The notes: a model not told the origin generated them from the letters alone. Counted from the stretch's first letter, positions 1-7,889 are shown. The stretch is 64,000 nt of DNA from Streptomyces albofaciens JCM 4342 (GCF_008634025.1 NZ_PDCM01000002.1:124001-188000), one strand, 5' to 3'. Numbers and translations: made by a program.

Positions 1-519
1 GTAGCCGAGATTGCCACCGATCTGATTGGACGGCCCGCCTTGTTCGACGGCACGCCGCAGGGCGTCCTTGTGGTTGTCGACCGCCTCGCGGATCGCGTCG
101 TAAAAGGCGCCGATGGTCGGGTAGACCGCGGCGCGCTGCCGGGAGTCGAGCAGATAGTCCGGCGCCTCCAGACGCATGAAGTTCTCCAGCGAACGCGGGG
201 AGAGCTGCGCGAGGATGACCGGCAGGTCGGGTGCCACGCCGCCGGGAAGACCGCGGGTGGCGTAAACCGGGTCCAGGGTGGCGATGCGCGGTGTGCCGCC
301 CAGGGCGGCAACCATGTTGGCGGCGATGGCCATGTGGACCATCTCTTCCATCAGCACCGAGCGAATGGTGTTGTAGGAGGGGTAGTTCTGTACCTCCAGG
401 GAATACATGGCCGCGCAGTACAGCGGCATGGTGGAGTGCTCCAGTGCCACAGCGGTCTGGAGGGCTCCGCGAATCCAGCTGATGTCGCGCAGGAAGACGG
501 GCGTCACCTGGGCAGCCAC
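1..519 (-). CDS. VioB-type ferritin-like protein (3' end outside window)
   Basis: The reading frame begins at a GTG (517-519) behind GGAAGGGG and stays open to the window edge, so only the N-terminal 173 residues are visible. They match the ferritin-like fold found in VioB/iminophenylpyruvate dimer synthase proteins: a first helix with ALEHSTMPLYCAAMYSLE, a second with LMEEMVHMAIAANMVAALGG, then IATLDPVY and a long helical part. The E...ExxH pattern is a plausible metal-binding set. VioB-type proteins couple oxidised amino acids, and stand-alone ferritin-like relatives also occur in other actinobacterial clusters, so the substrate cannot be named. It starts 20 bp after the DJ-1 gene at 540-1349 and is almost certainly co-transcribed with it. 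Family assignment is fairly sure; function is inference. Confidence 0.8.
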   Translation of the reverse strand, partial: MAAQVTPVFLRDISWIRGALQTAVALEHSTMPLYCAAMYSLEVQNYPSYNTIRSVLMEEMVHMAIAANMVAALGGTPRIATLDPVYATRGLPGGVAPDLPVILAQLSPRSLENFMRLEAPDYLLDSRQRAAVYPTIGAFYDAIREAVDNHKDALRRAVEQGGPSNQIGGNLGY

Positions 520-539
520 GGGAGCGGTACCCCTTCCGG

Positions 540-1349
540 TCACAGCTCGTCGTCGGTCCTGGCCGGGTACAGCATCGGTTCGAAGAGGTTCTGGAACGCC
601 TCCTCCAGCTCCGGGTGGTGGTAGAACTCCGGGCCGGTCTCCTCGAAAATCGCATCCCCGATGCCGCCGTAGGTGTCGAACATCATCGAGACGATGGTGC
701 CGACCTCCCGGCCGAAATAGTGGGCGACCAGGGCGACCGCGCCGCCGTTGATGCCGTAGGAGCCGGTGAAGGTCCAGATGCGGGAGACCGGGTCGCCGTA
801 CCACATGCGCCGGTTCTCCGGCACGTTGAAGCCCTCGTTGCGCATACCGCGGGCGATGGCGGCGACGGAGGTGAGGATCTCTCCGTTGATGATGCCGGAG
901 CGGGTCAGCGCCCCGACGCCCGAGCAGTTGGCGGCGATCACCTTGCCGGCCTCGTGATGGCGCCGAATGGCCTCCTGGACGCGCTCGTCGGACAGCAGTG
1001 CGGCCGAGCCGACGCCGCCGGGGATATAGAAGATGTCGAACAGGTCGTCCTCCGAGAGGACGCCGTCGGGAACGACGTTGGTGCCCATCTGCATCTTGAT
1101 CACGCCGGGTTCCAGGGCGACCAGACGCACGCTCAGGTCCCGGGGAGCCGCTTCCCGCTGCCAGGGGGCGATGGAGCCGTTGAGGACCATCGCGGTGCCC
1201 TTGAAGATCTCGGTGGGGGTGAGGCAGTCCTGTTCGGAGACCGATTCGTATCCCAGGACACCGATGGAGTCGATCTGAGTGGTGCGGATTCCCGGCGTCC
1301 GGGCCTCCGGAGCGGTCCGGCGTTCGCGCATGGGAGTGGGCGCATTCAC
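540..1349 (-). CDS. DJ-1/PfpI family protein, isonitrile-hydratase/GlxA-like
   Basis: A 269-residue protein of the class I glutamine amidotransferase-like DJ-1/PfpI superfamily. The GTG at 1347-1349 is chosen because GAGGAAGGGAAA lies 7-8 nt upstream; an in-frame ATG further upstream has no such site. Visible family features are the N-terminal IGVLGYESVSEQDCLTPTEIF strand-helix, YIPGGVGSAALL, and the nucleophile elbow AANCSGVGAL (Cys), followed by a WTFTGSYGINGGAVALVAHY stretch. The overall plan resembles isonitrile hydratase and the sensor half of GlxA regulators, but no AraC helix-turn-helix follows. About 50 extra N-terminal residues look disordered. It is first in a minus-strand operon with the ferritin-like gene and diverges from the cupin/PfpI operon. 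Possible roles are hydratase, C-C or C-N lyase or glyoxalase; which one is unknown. Confidence 0.85.
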   Translation of the reverse strand: MNAPTPMRERRTAPEARTPGIRTTQIDSIGVLGYESVSEQDCLTPTEIFKGTAMVLNGSIAPWQREAAPRDLSVRLVALEPGVIKMQMGTNVVPDGVLSEDDLFDIFYIPGGVGSAALLSDERVQEAIRRHHEAGKVIAANCSGVGALTRSGIINGEILTSVAAIARGMRNEGFNVPENRRMWYGDPVSRIWTFTGSYGINGGAVALVAHYFGREVGTIVSMMFDTYGGIGDAIFEETGPEFYHHPELEEAFQNLFEPMLYPARTDDEL

Positions 1350-1588
1350 AGTGTGCTTTCCCTTCCTCGAAGGAAACGGCCTGTGCCCCTGTCGGGGCCT
1401 GCCGACGACCTTCACACCCCCTGACCAACGGAATCAAATAACCAGTCGGACAGGGGGCATCAGGGAAGCTTCGGGGACAAGGAGCGTTATGGGGGGCTGG
1501 CGTGTCGTCTATTTGGCTCTTGCCGGGCTGATCCCTAGGTTCGTTGACGGCCGGGGGACGCGGCCGACAACCAACGGGGAGCATGCTC
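1350..1588. promoter_or_regulatory. Divergent intergenic region between two DJ-1 operons
   Basis: The 239-bp gap separates the minus-strand DJ-1/ferritin operon from the plus-strand cupin operon, so both promoters should lie here. It is locally AT-richer around 1432-1445 and 1505-1520. LysR-type regulators usually act from such divergent regions, and a LysR gene ends this island, so this is its most likely target. No clear -35/-10 pair was identified by eye. A short ORF starting at about 1490 (AAGGAG 4 nt before ATG) overlaps the cupin gene and is not considered real. Confidence 0.4.
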
Positions 1589-2362
1589 ATGTCCGAGTTG
1601 ACGCACCGCCCAATGGCGGCCCAGATCCACGAACGCATCACCCGGATAGATCCGGGTCCGCGTGACTTCTCCGCACTCAGCGAGGTCGTCCGCAAGGGAA
1701 GCCGTATCGGCAACGAACGTCTCGACGGCGACGACCATCTCAACGAAGTGATCCCCAAGCCCTGGGGCATGGAGTTCCGGATCTACGTGGACGACTTCAT
1801 CGACGTGTGGAATCTGAAAATCGACGAGGATCAGGCCACCTCGATGCATGTCCACCCGCGCAAGCTCACCTACCTGCTCTGCCTGGCCGGTCAGGGAGTC
1901 ACCGACACCCTCACCGACCAGTACCCGGTAGGCGCCGGATCGATCCTGCGGATCGGAGGCGGCGCCTTCCACTCGACCCGCAGCCTGGGCCCCGGCCCGC
2001 TGTGGCTGGCCGAACTCGAAGCCCCCCGCAACAAGTTCGACCTGATCCGGCTGCGCGACCACTACAGCCGGGAGAACACCGCGTACGAGACCGAACACGC
2101 CGACGTGCCCGAACTCCCGGCCAAGCCGGTCTCCTACCTGCCCCAGGCCCGACTGCGCGAGCGGTCCCCCGGCGGCGAGTTCGCCTTCTCCATCCGCGCC
2201 GGCGCCGACATCTTCTACCGTCGCCGGGCAGCGGACCTCTTCCACGTACCGCTGGGCCTGACCGGCGTGGTCACCGGTGAGATCGACGTTCTCGCCCCCG
2301 CCAGGGCAGACGACCGGCGCCCGGCGCTGGATCAGTACTACCTCTCCCTCGTCCTCGCCTGA
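1589..2362 (+). CDS. Cupin-fold protein
   Basis: A 257-residue protein with a cupin core. Motif 1 reads MHVHPRKLTYLLCLAGQG and motif 2 is near GAGSILRIGGGAFHSTRS, giving His ligands for a divalent metal. A second half (residues about 140-257) follows with a FHVPLGLTGVVTGEIDVL segment, which may be a degenerate second cupin barrel. The ATG at 1589 is preferred because CGGGGAG sits 7 nt upstream; the ATG at 1583 would be too close to it. It is the first gene of a plus-strand series (cupin, PfpI, HAD, DJ-1). It could be a sugar isomerase-like, dioxygenase-like or non-catalytic cupin; the sequence does not decide. Confidence 0.75.
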   Translation: MSELTHRPMAAQIHERITRIDPGPRDFSALSEVVRKGSRIGNERLDGDDHLNEVIPKPWGMEFRIYVDDFIDVWNLKIDEDQATSMHVHPRKLTYLLCLAGQGVTDTLTDQYPVGAGSILRIGGGAFHSTRSLGPGPLWLAELEAPRNKFDLIRLRDHYSRENTAYETEHADVPELPAKPVSYLPQARLRERSPGGEFAFSIRAGADIFYRRRAADLFHVPLGLTGVVTGEIDVLAPARADDRRPALDQYYLSLVLA

Positions 2363-2413
2363 CCCGGCACCACGCACACCGACACCTTTCGCACCGACTC
2401 CAGGAGGACACCC

Positions 2414-2971
2414 ATGCCCCACGCGGTGATCGTCACCGGGCCCGGATTCCAGGACCACGACGTCGTCTACACCTACTACCGGTTCATCGAAGAGGGCTGG
2501 CACGTCGATGTCGCCACCAAGAACGGCGCCGATGTCATCGGCAAGTACGGCGTCCCGCTGCCGATGGACAAGACCGCCAAGCCGCTGGTCGCCTTCGACC
2601 GGCTCGATGCCGACACCTACGACGCGGTCATCCTGACCGGTGGCCACGAGGCTCCCGACCGGGTCCGCCAGGACCCCCACGTCCTGGCATTCGTGCGCGC
2701 CATGGACGCCGCCGAGAAGGTCGTCGCCGGCCTGTGTCACGGCCCCTGGATCATGGTCTCCGCCGGTGTTCTCAAGGGACGTACCGCCTGCGCCTACATC
2801 GGCCTCCGCGACGACGTGATCAATGCGGGCGCGAACGTGGTCGATTCCGATGTGATCGTGGACGGCCACATCATCACCTGCTCCTACTACGCCTACGTGG
2901 GCCGGTTCATGCGGGAGGTCTTCGCCACCGTCGGCGCGAAGCACCCGGACCGGGCCCGGACGGCGAGCTGA
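2414..2971 (+). CDS. DJ-1/PfpI family type 1 glutamine amidotransferase-like protein
   Basis: A 185-residue single-domain PfpI protein of normal family length. It shows VILTGGHEAPDRVRQD and the nucleophile elbow VVAGLCHGPWIMVSAGVLKG, with the reactive Cys followed by His as in PfpI/YhbO proteins, then DGHIITCSYYAYVGRFMREV. The start ATG follows AGGAGGAC. It lies 51 bp after the cupin. PfpI relatives have been described as glyoxalases or deglycases, as proteases, and recently as biosynthetic lyases. Two other DJ-1 paralogues from different subfamilies are within 2 kb, which suggests successive steps or different substrates rather than simple duplication. Confidence 0.9.
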   Translation: MPHAVIVTGPGFQDHDVVYTYYRFIEEGWHVDVATKNGADVIGKYGVPLPMDKTAKPLVAFDRLDADTYDAVILTGGHEAPDRVRQDPHVLAFVRAMDAAEKVVAGLCHGPWIMVSAGVLKGRTACAYIGLRDDVINAGANVVDSDVIVDGHIITCSYYAYVGRFMREVFATVGAKHPDRARTAS

Positions 2972-3020
2972 CCCCTATCCGTCCGCGCATCTTCGGCCCG
3001 GCAGGACGCCGCCCCGATGC

Positions 3021-3072
3021 GTGCGGGGCGCCGCCGGAGGCTTCCCCCGGCCGGCGAGCCGGCGCCCCGCAC
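3021..3072 (+). terminator. 13-bp hairpin ahead of the HAD gene
   Basis: GTGCGGGGCGCCG (3021-3033) pairs perfectly with CGGCGCCCCGCAC (3060-3072) around a 26-nt GC-rich loop. It lies between the PfpI stop (2971) and the HAD start (3101), in the transcribed strand of the operon, with no T-run. It may be a partial terminator or an mRNA stability element that sets the relative output of the downstream genes. Confidence 0.5.
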
Positions 3073-3100
3073 AGCCGACGATCCTGGAGGTGAACCACCG

Positions 3101-3832
3101 TTGCTGGTACTCGACTTCGACGGCGTCATCGCCGACGCGTTCCTCGAATGCGCCCTGGTCACCTACTACGCCGAGCACGATCCCGAGCAGCTGGCCGTCC
3201 GGCCGGTCCGGGAACTGGCCGACGCGCTGCCCAAGAGCTTCCTGGACCGCTTCCGCACCGTACGGAAGTACGCACGGCTGCTGGAAGACTTCATGGCGGC
3301 CCGCGATCCGGCCGCCGAGGCCATCCGCAGCACGGCCGATCACGAAGCGCTGCTGGCCCGCCTGCCGCCCAGGAAGCTCGCCGCCCTCGCCTCGGGGGCG
3401 AGCGCCGTCCGGGCCGCGCTGCGTACGGTGCAGCCAGGCCCCTGGCTGGACATGCACACCCTCTACCCAGGCGTACACGACCTGCTGCACCGGCATCGTG
3501 GACGCGGCACGTCGATCGTCACCGCGAAGGACGCCGCCTCCGTGTGGGAGATCCTGGCGCACCACCGGTTGGAGAACACCGTGGTCGAAGTGGTCGGTGA
3601 CTGCTCCGACAAGCGCTCGGCCGTCCTCGCCCTGGCCGCCGCCGACGGCCTGCCGAACGACGCGGTGACCTTCGTCGACGATCACATCACCAACGCGCTC
3701 GCGGTACGCGACACCGGCGCCCGCTCCCTGTGGGCCTGGTGGGGCTATCACACCGATGAGCACATCGAACGCGCCGTCGCCCGCGGGCAACGACGCATCT
3801 ACCTGCCCGAACTGGCCGCCCTCACAGCCTGA
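3101..3832 (+). CDS. HAD-family hydrolase
   Basis: A 243-residue haloacid dehalogenase-like phosphatase. Motif I is LLVLDFDGVIADAF at the very N-terminus (Asp nucleophile plus general acid Asp), motif II/III is SIVTAKDAASVWEIL (Thr and Lys), and motif IV is AVTFVDDHITNALAVRD. The start is set at TTG 3101 because GGAGG lies 10 nt upstream and the next residues begin the core strand; an upstream in-frame ATG at 3017 would add 28 arginine-rich residues that overlap the hairpin. A helical cap occupies about residues 15-110. It probably removes a phosphate in the pathway encoded by the neighbouring DJ-1, cupin and ferritin-like genes; the substrate is unknown. Confidence 0.85.
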   Translation: MLVLDFDGVIADAFLECALVTYYAEHDPEQLAVRPVRELADALPKSFLDRFRTVRKYARLLEDFMAARDPAAEAIRSTADHEALLARLPPRKLAALASGASAVRAALRTVQPGPWLDMHTLYPGVHDLLHRHRGRGTSIVTAKDAASVWEILAHHRLENTVVEVVGDCSDKRSAVLALAAADGLPNDAVTFVDDHITNALAVRDTGARSLWAWWGYHTDEHIERAVARGQRRIYLPELAALTA

Positions 3833-3854
3833 TCCACGAAGAAAGGACACCGTC

Positions 3855-4523
3855 ATGCCGAAGGTTCTCTTCGCTCTGACCTCCCACGACCGGCTCGGCG
3901 ACACCGGCCGGCGCACCGGCTTCTATGTGCCCGAGATCGCCTACCCTGCTGAGGTGTTCACCGCGGCCGGGTGGGACGTGGGCGTGGTATCCGTCCAGGG
4001 CGGTGAAGCCCCCCGGGACGGTGTCAAGGAGGGCGACACCGTCTCCGCCGCGTTCCTCGCCGCCTACGCCGACGAGCTGAAGAACACCCCCTCCGCCAAC
4101 CAGCTCGATCCGGCCGACTACGACGTCATCTACTTCGTCGGCGGCCACGGGACCATGTGGGACTTCCCCGGCGCCACCGACCTCGCCGCGCTGACCTCCG
4201 CGATCTACTCGCGCGGCGGTGTGGTCGCGGCCGTCTGCCACGGCCCGGCCGGCCTGCTCTCGGCCGATCTGGACGACGGCAGCCCGATCGTGCAGGGCAA
4301 GCAGGTCGCCGCCTTCACGAACGAGGAGGAAGCCGCCGTGGGCCTCGACGACGTGGTCCCGTTCGCGCTGGAGACCGCGCTGATCGAGAAGGGCGCGAAG
4401 ATAACCAAAGCGGAGAATTTCGCCGCGCACGCGGTCGCCGACGGCCGTTTGGTGACCGGTCAGAATCCGGCCTCGGCCACCAGGGTCGCCGAGCTGGCCA
4501 TTCTCCAGGCCACCCCGGCCTGA
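3855..4523 (+). CDS. DJ-1/PfpI family protein, Hsp31/HchA-like
   Basis: A 222-residue DJ-1 superfamily protein of the longer Hsp31-like type. It opens with VLFALTSHDRLGDTGRRTGF and continues PAEVFTAAGWDVGVVSVQGG, YFVGGHGTMWDF and VVAAVCHGPAGLLSADL, where the Cys-His nucleophile elbow and the upstream Glu (PEIAYP) match the glyoxalase III/chaperone subfamily. ATG 3855 follows AAGAAAGGA with good spacing. It starts 22 bp after the HAD gene and is clearly in the same operon. Hsp31-like proteins act on methylglyoxal or misfolded protein, but its position in this gene set suggests a dedicated metabolic role. It is the third DJ-1 protein in the island. Confidence 0.9.
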   Translation: MPKVLFALTSHDRLGDTGRRTGFYVPEIAYPAEVFTAAGWDVGVVSVQGGEAPRDGVKEGDTVSAAFLAAYADELKNTPSANQLDPADYDVIYFVGGHGTMWDFPGATDLAALTSAIYSRGGVVAAVCHGPAGLLSADLDDGSPIVQGKQVAAFTNEEEAAVGLDDVVPFALETALIEKGAKITKAENFAAHAVADGRLVTGQNPASATRVAELAILQATPA

Positions 4524-4589
4524 CCTGCTTTTCTTCGGAGGGTGACCGGCGGGCGAAAAGCTTGAATTCCGATTGAGAGGAGGGGCGCG

Positions 4590-4634
4590 ATGCGCCCGCC
4601 GGCGCTTGACAGAATCATCTACGTGGCACAATGA
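4590..4634 (+). CDS. 14-residue leader-like ORF before the LysR gene
   Basis: ATG at 4590 with an excellent ribosome binding site (GAGAGGAGGGG, 5-12 nt upstream) opens MRPPALDRIIYVAQ and stops at TGA 4632-4634, 13 nt before the LysR ATG at 4648. A TTGACA at 4606-4611 with CACAAT at 4627-4632 (spacing 15) lies inside it and may be a separate promoter for the regulator. The strength of the ribosome binding site is the main evidence; a real peptide or a translation-coupled leader is inference. Confidence 0.35.
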   Translation: MRPPALDRIIYVAQ

Positions 4635-4647
4635 CCAGGGGGACGGT

Positions 4648-5616
4648 ATGGACCACGCTGAACGGCGCGCAGCCTTCCCCGCCGGCAACGGGGGGCCGGA
4701 CGACATGCAACTGGGTTGGTTACAAACCTTCATAGCCGTTTACCACACCGGATCATTCACCAAGGCGGCGCGGCTTCTCGGTATCACGCAGCCGGCTGTC
4801 ACCCAGCACATCAGAGGTCTGGAAGCCGAGCTCGGTAAGCCGCTGTTCGACCGGACTCCACAGGGAGCCGAACCCACGGTCGACGGCAAAGCCCTGGCGC
4901 ACGACATCGAAACCCCCATCACCCAGATCAACGCGGCCGTCGGCCGGTATCTGGACCAGACGTCGAGCAACCGCCCCGTGCATATCGGAGGGCCCGCGGA
5001 GCTGGTCACCGCCCGCGTGCTTCCCTCGATCAGCCCGCTCATCGCCTCCGGCATCGACGTACGCATCAGCCTCGGAGAATCGCCCGAACTGCTCGCTGCC
5101 CTGAAGAACGGTCAGCTGGACATCGCCATCTCCACCATCCAGCCCCGCTGCCGCGGCGTGGAGGGCCTGCCGCTGACCGACGAAGAGTTCGCTCTCGTGG
5201 CCTCGCCCCGCATCGCCGACAGCCTGCCTGCGGGACTGGCCGCCGCGGATTTCACCCGGGCGCTGGAGAAGGTCCCGCTGATCGCCTATGCCGATACCGT
5301 GCCGATCATACGCCGCTATTGGCGGACGGTATTCGAGATTCCGCCGCCGGCCCACCCGGCCGTTGTCGTACCCGACCTGCGTGCCGTCGTCGCCGCCGTC
5401 GTGGCGGACGCCGGTTTCTCCGTTGTCCCCACCTATCTGTGCGCCCGTGAACTGACGGGCGGGCAACTGGTGACGCTGCTGGACCCGGAGGTACCGCCGA
5501 TCAATACGTTCTATCTCGCGACGCGTTCCGGCTCGCAGTACGACGCCCGCCTGTCCAGGCTCTACGACCTGCTGGCGGAAGAGGGGCGCCAATGGAAGAT
5601 GACGGCCCAGGAATAA
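4648..5616 (+). CDS. LysR-family transcriptional regulator
   Basis: A 322-residue LysR-type regulator. The N-terminal winged helix-turn-helix is clear: LQTFIAVYHTGSFTKAARLLGITQPAVTQHIRGLEAELGKPLFDR, here spanning residues about 23-67, followed by a LysR substrate-binding domain. The start is either ATG 4648 (AGGGGGA 5 nt upstream) or ATG 4705 (GGGGGG 9 nt upstream), which would place the helix-turn-helix at the usual distance from the N-terminus. It closes the DJ-1 island and is the natural candidate to sense its substrate and to act on the divergent region at 1350-1588. The short leader ORF just upstream may couple its translation. Confidence 0.9.
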   Translation: MDHAERRAAFPAGNGGPDDMQLGWLQTFIAVYHTGSFTKAARLLGITQPAVTQHIRGLEAELGKPLFDRTPQGAEPTVDGKALAHDIETPITQINAAVGRYLDQTSSNRPVHIGGPAELVTARVLPSISPLIASGIDVRISLGESPELLAALKNGQLDIAISTIQPRCRGVEGLPLTDEEFALVASPRIADSLPAGLAAADFTRALEKVPLIAYADTVPIIRRYWRTVFEIPPPAHPAVVVPDLRAVVAAVVADAGFSVVPTYLCARELTGGQLVTLLDPEVPPINTFYLATRSGSQYDARLSRLYDLLAEEGRQWKMTAQE

Positions 5617-5740
5617 CCCCCGACGGCAAGTGATGTCACGCCCTGCACGTTCTCGATTCCGGCATGACGCAGTGCCGGAAGCAGGGCGTTTCCGCGGTCT
5701 CCGAAACGGGAACGTACGGCGGTCGTTTTCTCCCCGTGTT

Positions 5741-5945
5741 TCATCCCTGGATGCCGGTTTTATTGTGTTTGGCCGGGTCGCGCCAGGAGATGGTGGTCTC
5801 GCCGGTGAGGCGGCGGGCCATCAGGTCGGCCATGGCCAGGTGGATCATGGCTTCGGAGCGGGTGGGGGGCTCGTAGTCGTGGGCCAGGTGGCGGTGGAGC
5901 ATCAGCCAGCCGTAGGTCCGCTCCACCGCTGCTGCTCGGCGCAGA
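5741..5945 (-). pseudogene. IS5-type transposase, 3' remnant
   Basis: About 60 codons encode the last part of an IS5-family DDE transposase: ERTYGWLMLHRHLAHDYE, then RSEAMIHLAMADLMARRLTG and a TISWRD end. This block is the conserved C1/YREK-side end of these transposases. Upstream of about 5945 the frame loses similarity, so most of the gene and the left inverted repeat are missing. It lies directly beside a degenerate two-component system, marking a decayed insertion. Confidence 0.75.
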
Positions 5946-6167
5946 CCCGGAGTTGCAGCTCGCGGAGTTCTCGCGGGGGAAAGGCCACGCTCCGGGCGCT
6001 GTCGGCGGTGCCGCGGGTGTACTCCAAACGGGCCAGCGTGCGCGGGTGTTGCTTGGGATGGGTGGGGACTGGCTCGTCCGTGGGGGCCATGCGGAAAAGC
6101 GGTCTGTGGTGTCCTCTACCTCTCCTCACCGACTTCGCCGCCGGGAGCGGGCCCCGATCCGGGCAGG

Positions 6168-6618
6168 GTGCTCACCCGGGCGGCGGCCGAGTTGCGCGCG
6201 GTCAACCGAGGGCTGCGCACACTGGTCGAAGGCCTCTGTCCGGCTGCGCTCACGGAGCAAGGGTCCGGTGACCGCGGTGGAAGCACTGGCCGAGCGGGCG
6301 CCGCTGCCGGTGGCGGTGGACGTTCCCGCTCAACGGTGGCCGCAGGAGGCCCAGCTGGCCCTGTACTACGTCGTCACTGAGGGGTTGGCGAACGTATACC
6401 GGCACGCCGGCGCCTCCCGTGCCGAAATCCGCATTACCCACTTCCGGGGCAAGCTCATCCTCGAACTCTCGGACGACGGCCGTGGTGGTGCCGGCCTCAT
6501 GGCCCGAACGGGTCTGCGCGGACTCCAGGACCGGGTCGGTGCACTCGGCGGCACCCTGGTGCTGTACAGCCCCCGGGATGCGGGGACCCGGCTCACAGTG
6601 GAGCTGCCGTGCGCGTGA
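6168..6618 (+). pseudogene. Sensor histidine kinase, truncated and frameshifted
   Basis: Two frames together give the C-terminal half of a NarL-type sensor kinase. The first has ELRAVNRGLRTLVEGLCPAAL, and after a frame change near 6260-6280 the second reads PVTAVEALAERAPLPVAV, then LYYVVTEGLANVYRHAGAS (the N-box of HATPase_c), ELSDDGRGG and LRGLQDRVGALGG (G-boxes), ending before the regulator start. The sensor region and phosphoacceptor His are absent. The end overlaps the start of the regulator gene by about 10 bp, as in an intact kinase/regulator operon. Confidence 0.7.
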
Positions 6619-7272
6619 TGATCGCCGACGACTCCCGTCTGCTGCGTCAGTTGCTCGCTGAGGCGCTCACCAGCCGCGGCTTCGACGTGGCAGGTGTCGC
6701 AGGCACCGTCCCGGAGATCCTCCGCTTGGTCGCGGCAGGCCCGCCCGATGTGGTCGTGCTGGACGTTCGTATGCCGCCTATGGGGACGAGGGCATCCGGG
6801 CCGCGGAGGCGATCCGGCAGACCATTCCCGGGTCGGTCTGCCGGTGCTGTCTCACTACGCCGAGACCTCTTGCGCCGTGCGGCTCTTGGAGGGCTCCAGC
6901 AGAGCGGTCGGTTACTTGGTCGAAGACCGGGTGCAGGACACCGCTCGGCTCACCGTGGCCATCGACCGGGTCGGCGGCGGAGAGGTCGTCATCGACCCGA
7001 TGTCGTCCACCGGATGCTGCGCCGCCGGAGAACCGTCGATCCGCTGGAAGCCCTGAGCGATGGCGAGCGCGGCGTACTGGCCCTGATGGCCGAGGGGCCG
7101 TCGAACTCGGCCATTGCCCGAAGACTCCACTGCAGCCCCAAGGCCGTCGAGAAACGGACGACTTCGATGTCCCGGAAACTCCGGCTCTCTCACGGAGAGC
7201 GAGGGCCGGGCCGACGTCAACCTGCGCGTGCTTGCCGTACTCACCTTCCTGCGCAGTGCTGGGTTCGAATGA
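6609..7272 (+). pseudogene. NarL/LuxR-type response regulator with several frameshifts
   Basis: The receiver domain starts cleanly (MRVMIADDSRLLRQLLAEAL, VVVLDVRMPP with the phospho-Asp). Near 6780 the sense frame shifts to GLPVLSHYAETSCAVRLL and VGYLVEDRVQDTARLTVAI, returns near 7010 to LSDGERGVLALMAEGPSNSAIARRLHCSPKAVEKRTTSM (LuxR helix-turn-helix), and shifts again near 7190 to end ADVNLRVLAVLTFLRSAGFE and TGA 7270-7272. At least three frameshifts are needed to join a normal protein of about 220 residues, so the gene is dead. Confidence 0.75.
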
Positions 7273-7355
7273 ACTATGGCCCCTGGAAGAGCAACCACGC
7301 GAGTCGAGGCCTCCCCTGTCGCCTCCTGCCGGGTGCGCACAACGTGGACAGCCGG

Positions 7356-7889
7356 TCAGTCCGGTCGGCGGAGGGCGGTGCAGCCGACCCGTTGCAGCGC
7401 GGTGCAGCCGACCCGTTGCAGCACTGTATGGCCGCTCTGGACGACCGGGACGTCGTTGAGGACCTCGCCGTACAACTCGGTCCAGGAGTGAAAGGCGAAC
7501 CGGGCGCCGATCGACGATCGCTGCCGGGCGATGACGGTCTCGGCCGGCAGTCCGAGCACCGACAGGTGGACGGCCAGCGCGAACGACCTGGCCAGGCACA
7601 GCGCCTCGGGTGCGGCCAGGCGTACGACGAGCTGGCAGCGCGGCAGTTCCCGGCGGGCGAGGCGGACGGCCGTCGCCTCCGGCAGGCCGCGGTGGGCGCC
7701 GGTAGCCGGCCGCAGATCGCGCAGCAGGGTCTGCGCGACGCCCCAACCGCGCCGGTCCAAGGCCCGTAGCGCCCGCGCGGTGCGCACGGCGGCGGTCAGC
7801 CGTGCCGAAGCAGGCGTACGGGGCACGGGCCCGGCCGCCTCGTCCCCCCAGAGCAGGAAGGCCCAGTCCGCGGTCGCCCGGGCCGTCAC
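7356..7889 (-). CDS. Lasso peptide leader peptidase B2
   Basis: A 177-residue transglutaminase-like cysteine protease of the lasso B2 family, which cuts the precursor leader before cyclisation. The catalytic Cys is in PEALCLARSFALAVHLSVLG, the His in FAFHSWTELYG and the Asp in GEVLNDVP, in the order and spacing of the family. It starts with GTG overlapping the B1 stop (GTGA, 7886-7889), so translation is coupled. The last 25 residues contain a duplicated QRVGCTAL from a 24-bp tandem repeat and then end, so the C-terminus may be altered; family proteins are usually about 140-160 residues. No terminator was seen downstream. Confidence 0.9.
   Translation of the reverse strand: MTARATADWAFLLWGDEAAGPVPRTPASARLTAAVRTARALRALDRRGWGVAQTLLRDLRPATGAHRGLPEATAVRLARRELPRCQLVVRLAAPEALCLARSFALAVHLSVLGLPAETVIARQRSSIGARFAFHSWTELYGEVLNDVPVVQSGHTVLQRVGCTALQRVGCTALRRPD
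7376..7423. repeat. 24-bp in-frame tandem duplication inside lasso B2
   Basis: Two perfect or near-perfect copies of a 24-nt unit (cggtgcagccgacccgttgc plus agc[ag]) at 7376-7399 and 7400-7423. They add an 8-residue repeat at the C-terminus of the B2 protein, after the catalytic core. Confidence 0.85.

Noticed and set aside
1490..1665. Short plus-strand ORF beginning MGGWRVVYLALAG with AAGGAG upstream
   Set aside because: Overlaps the cupin start in another frame and its codon pattern is not gene-like.
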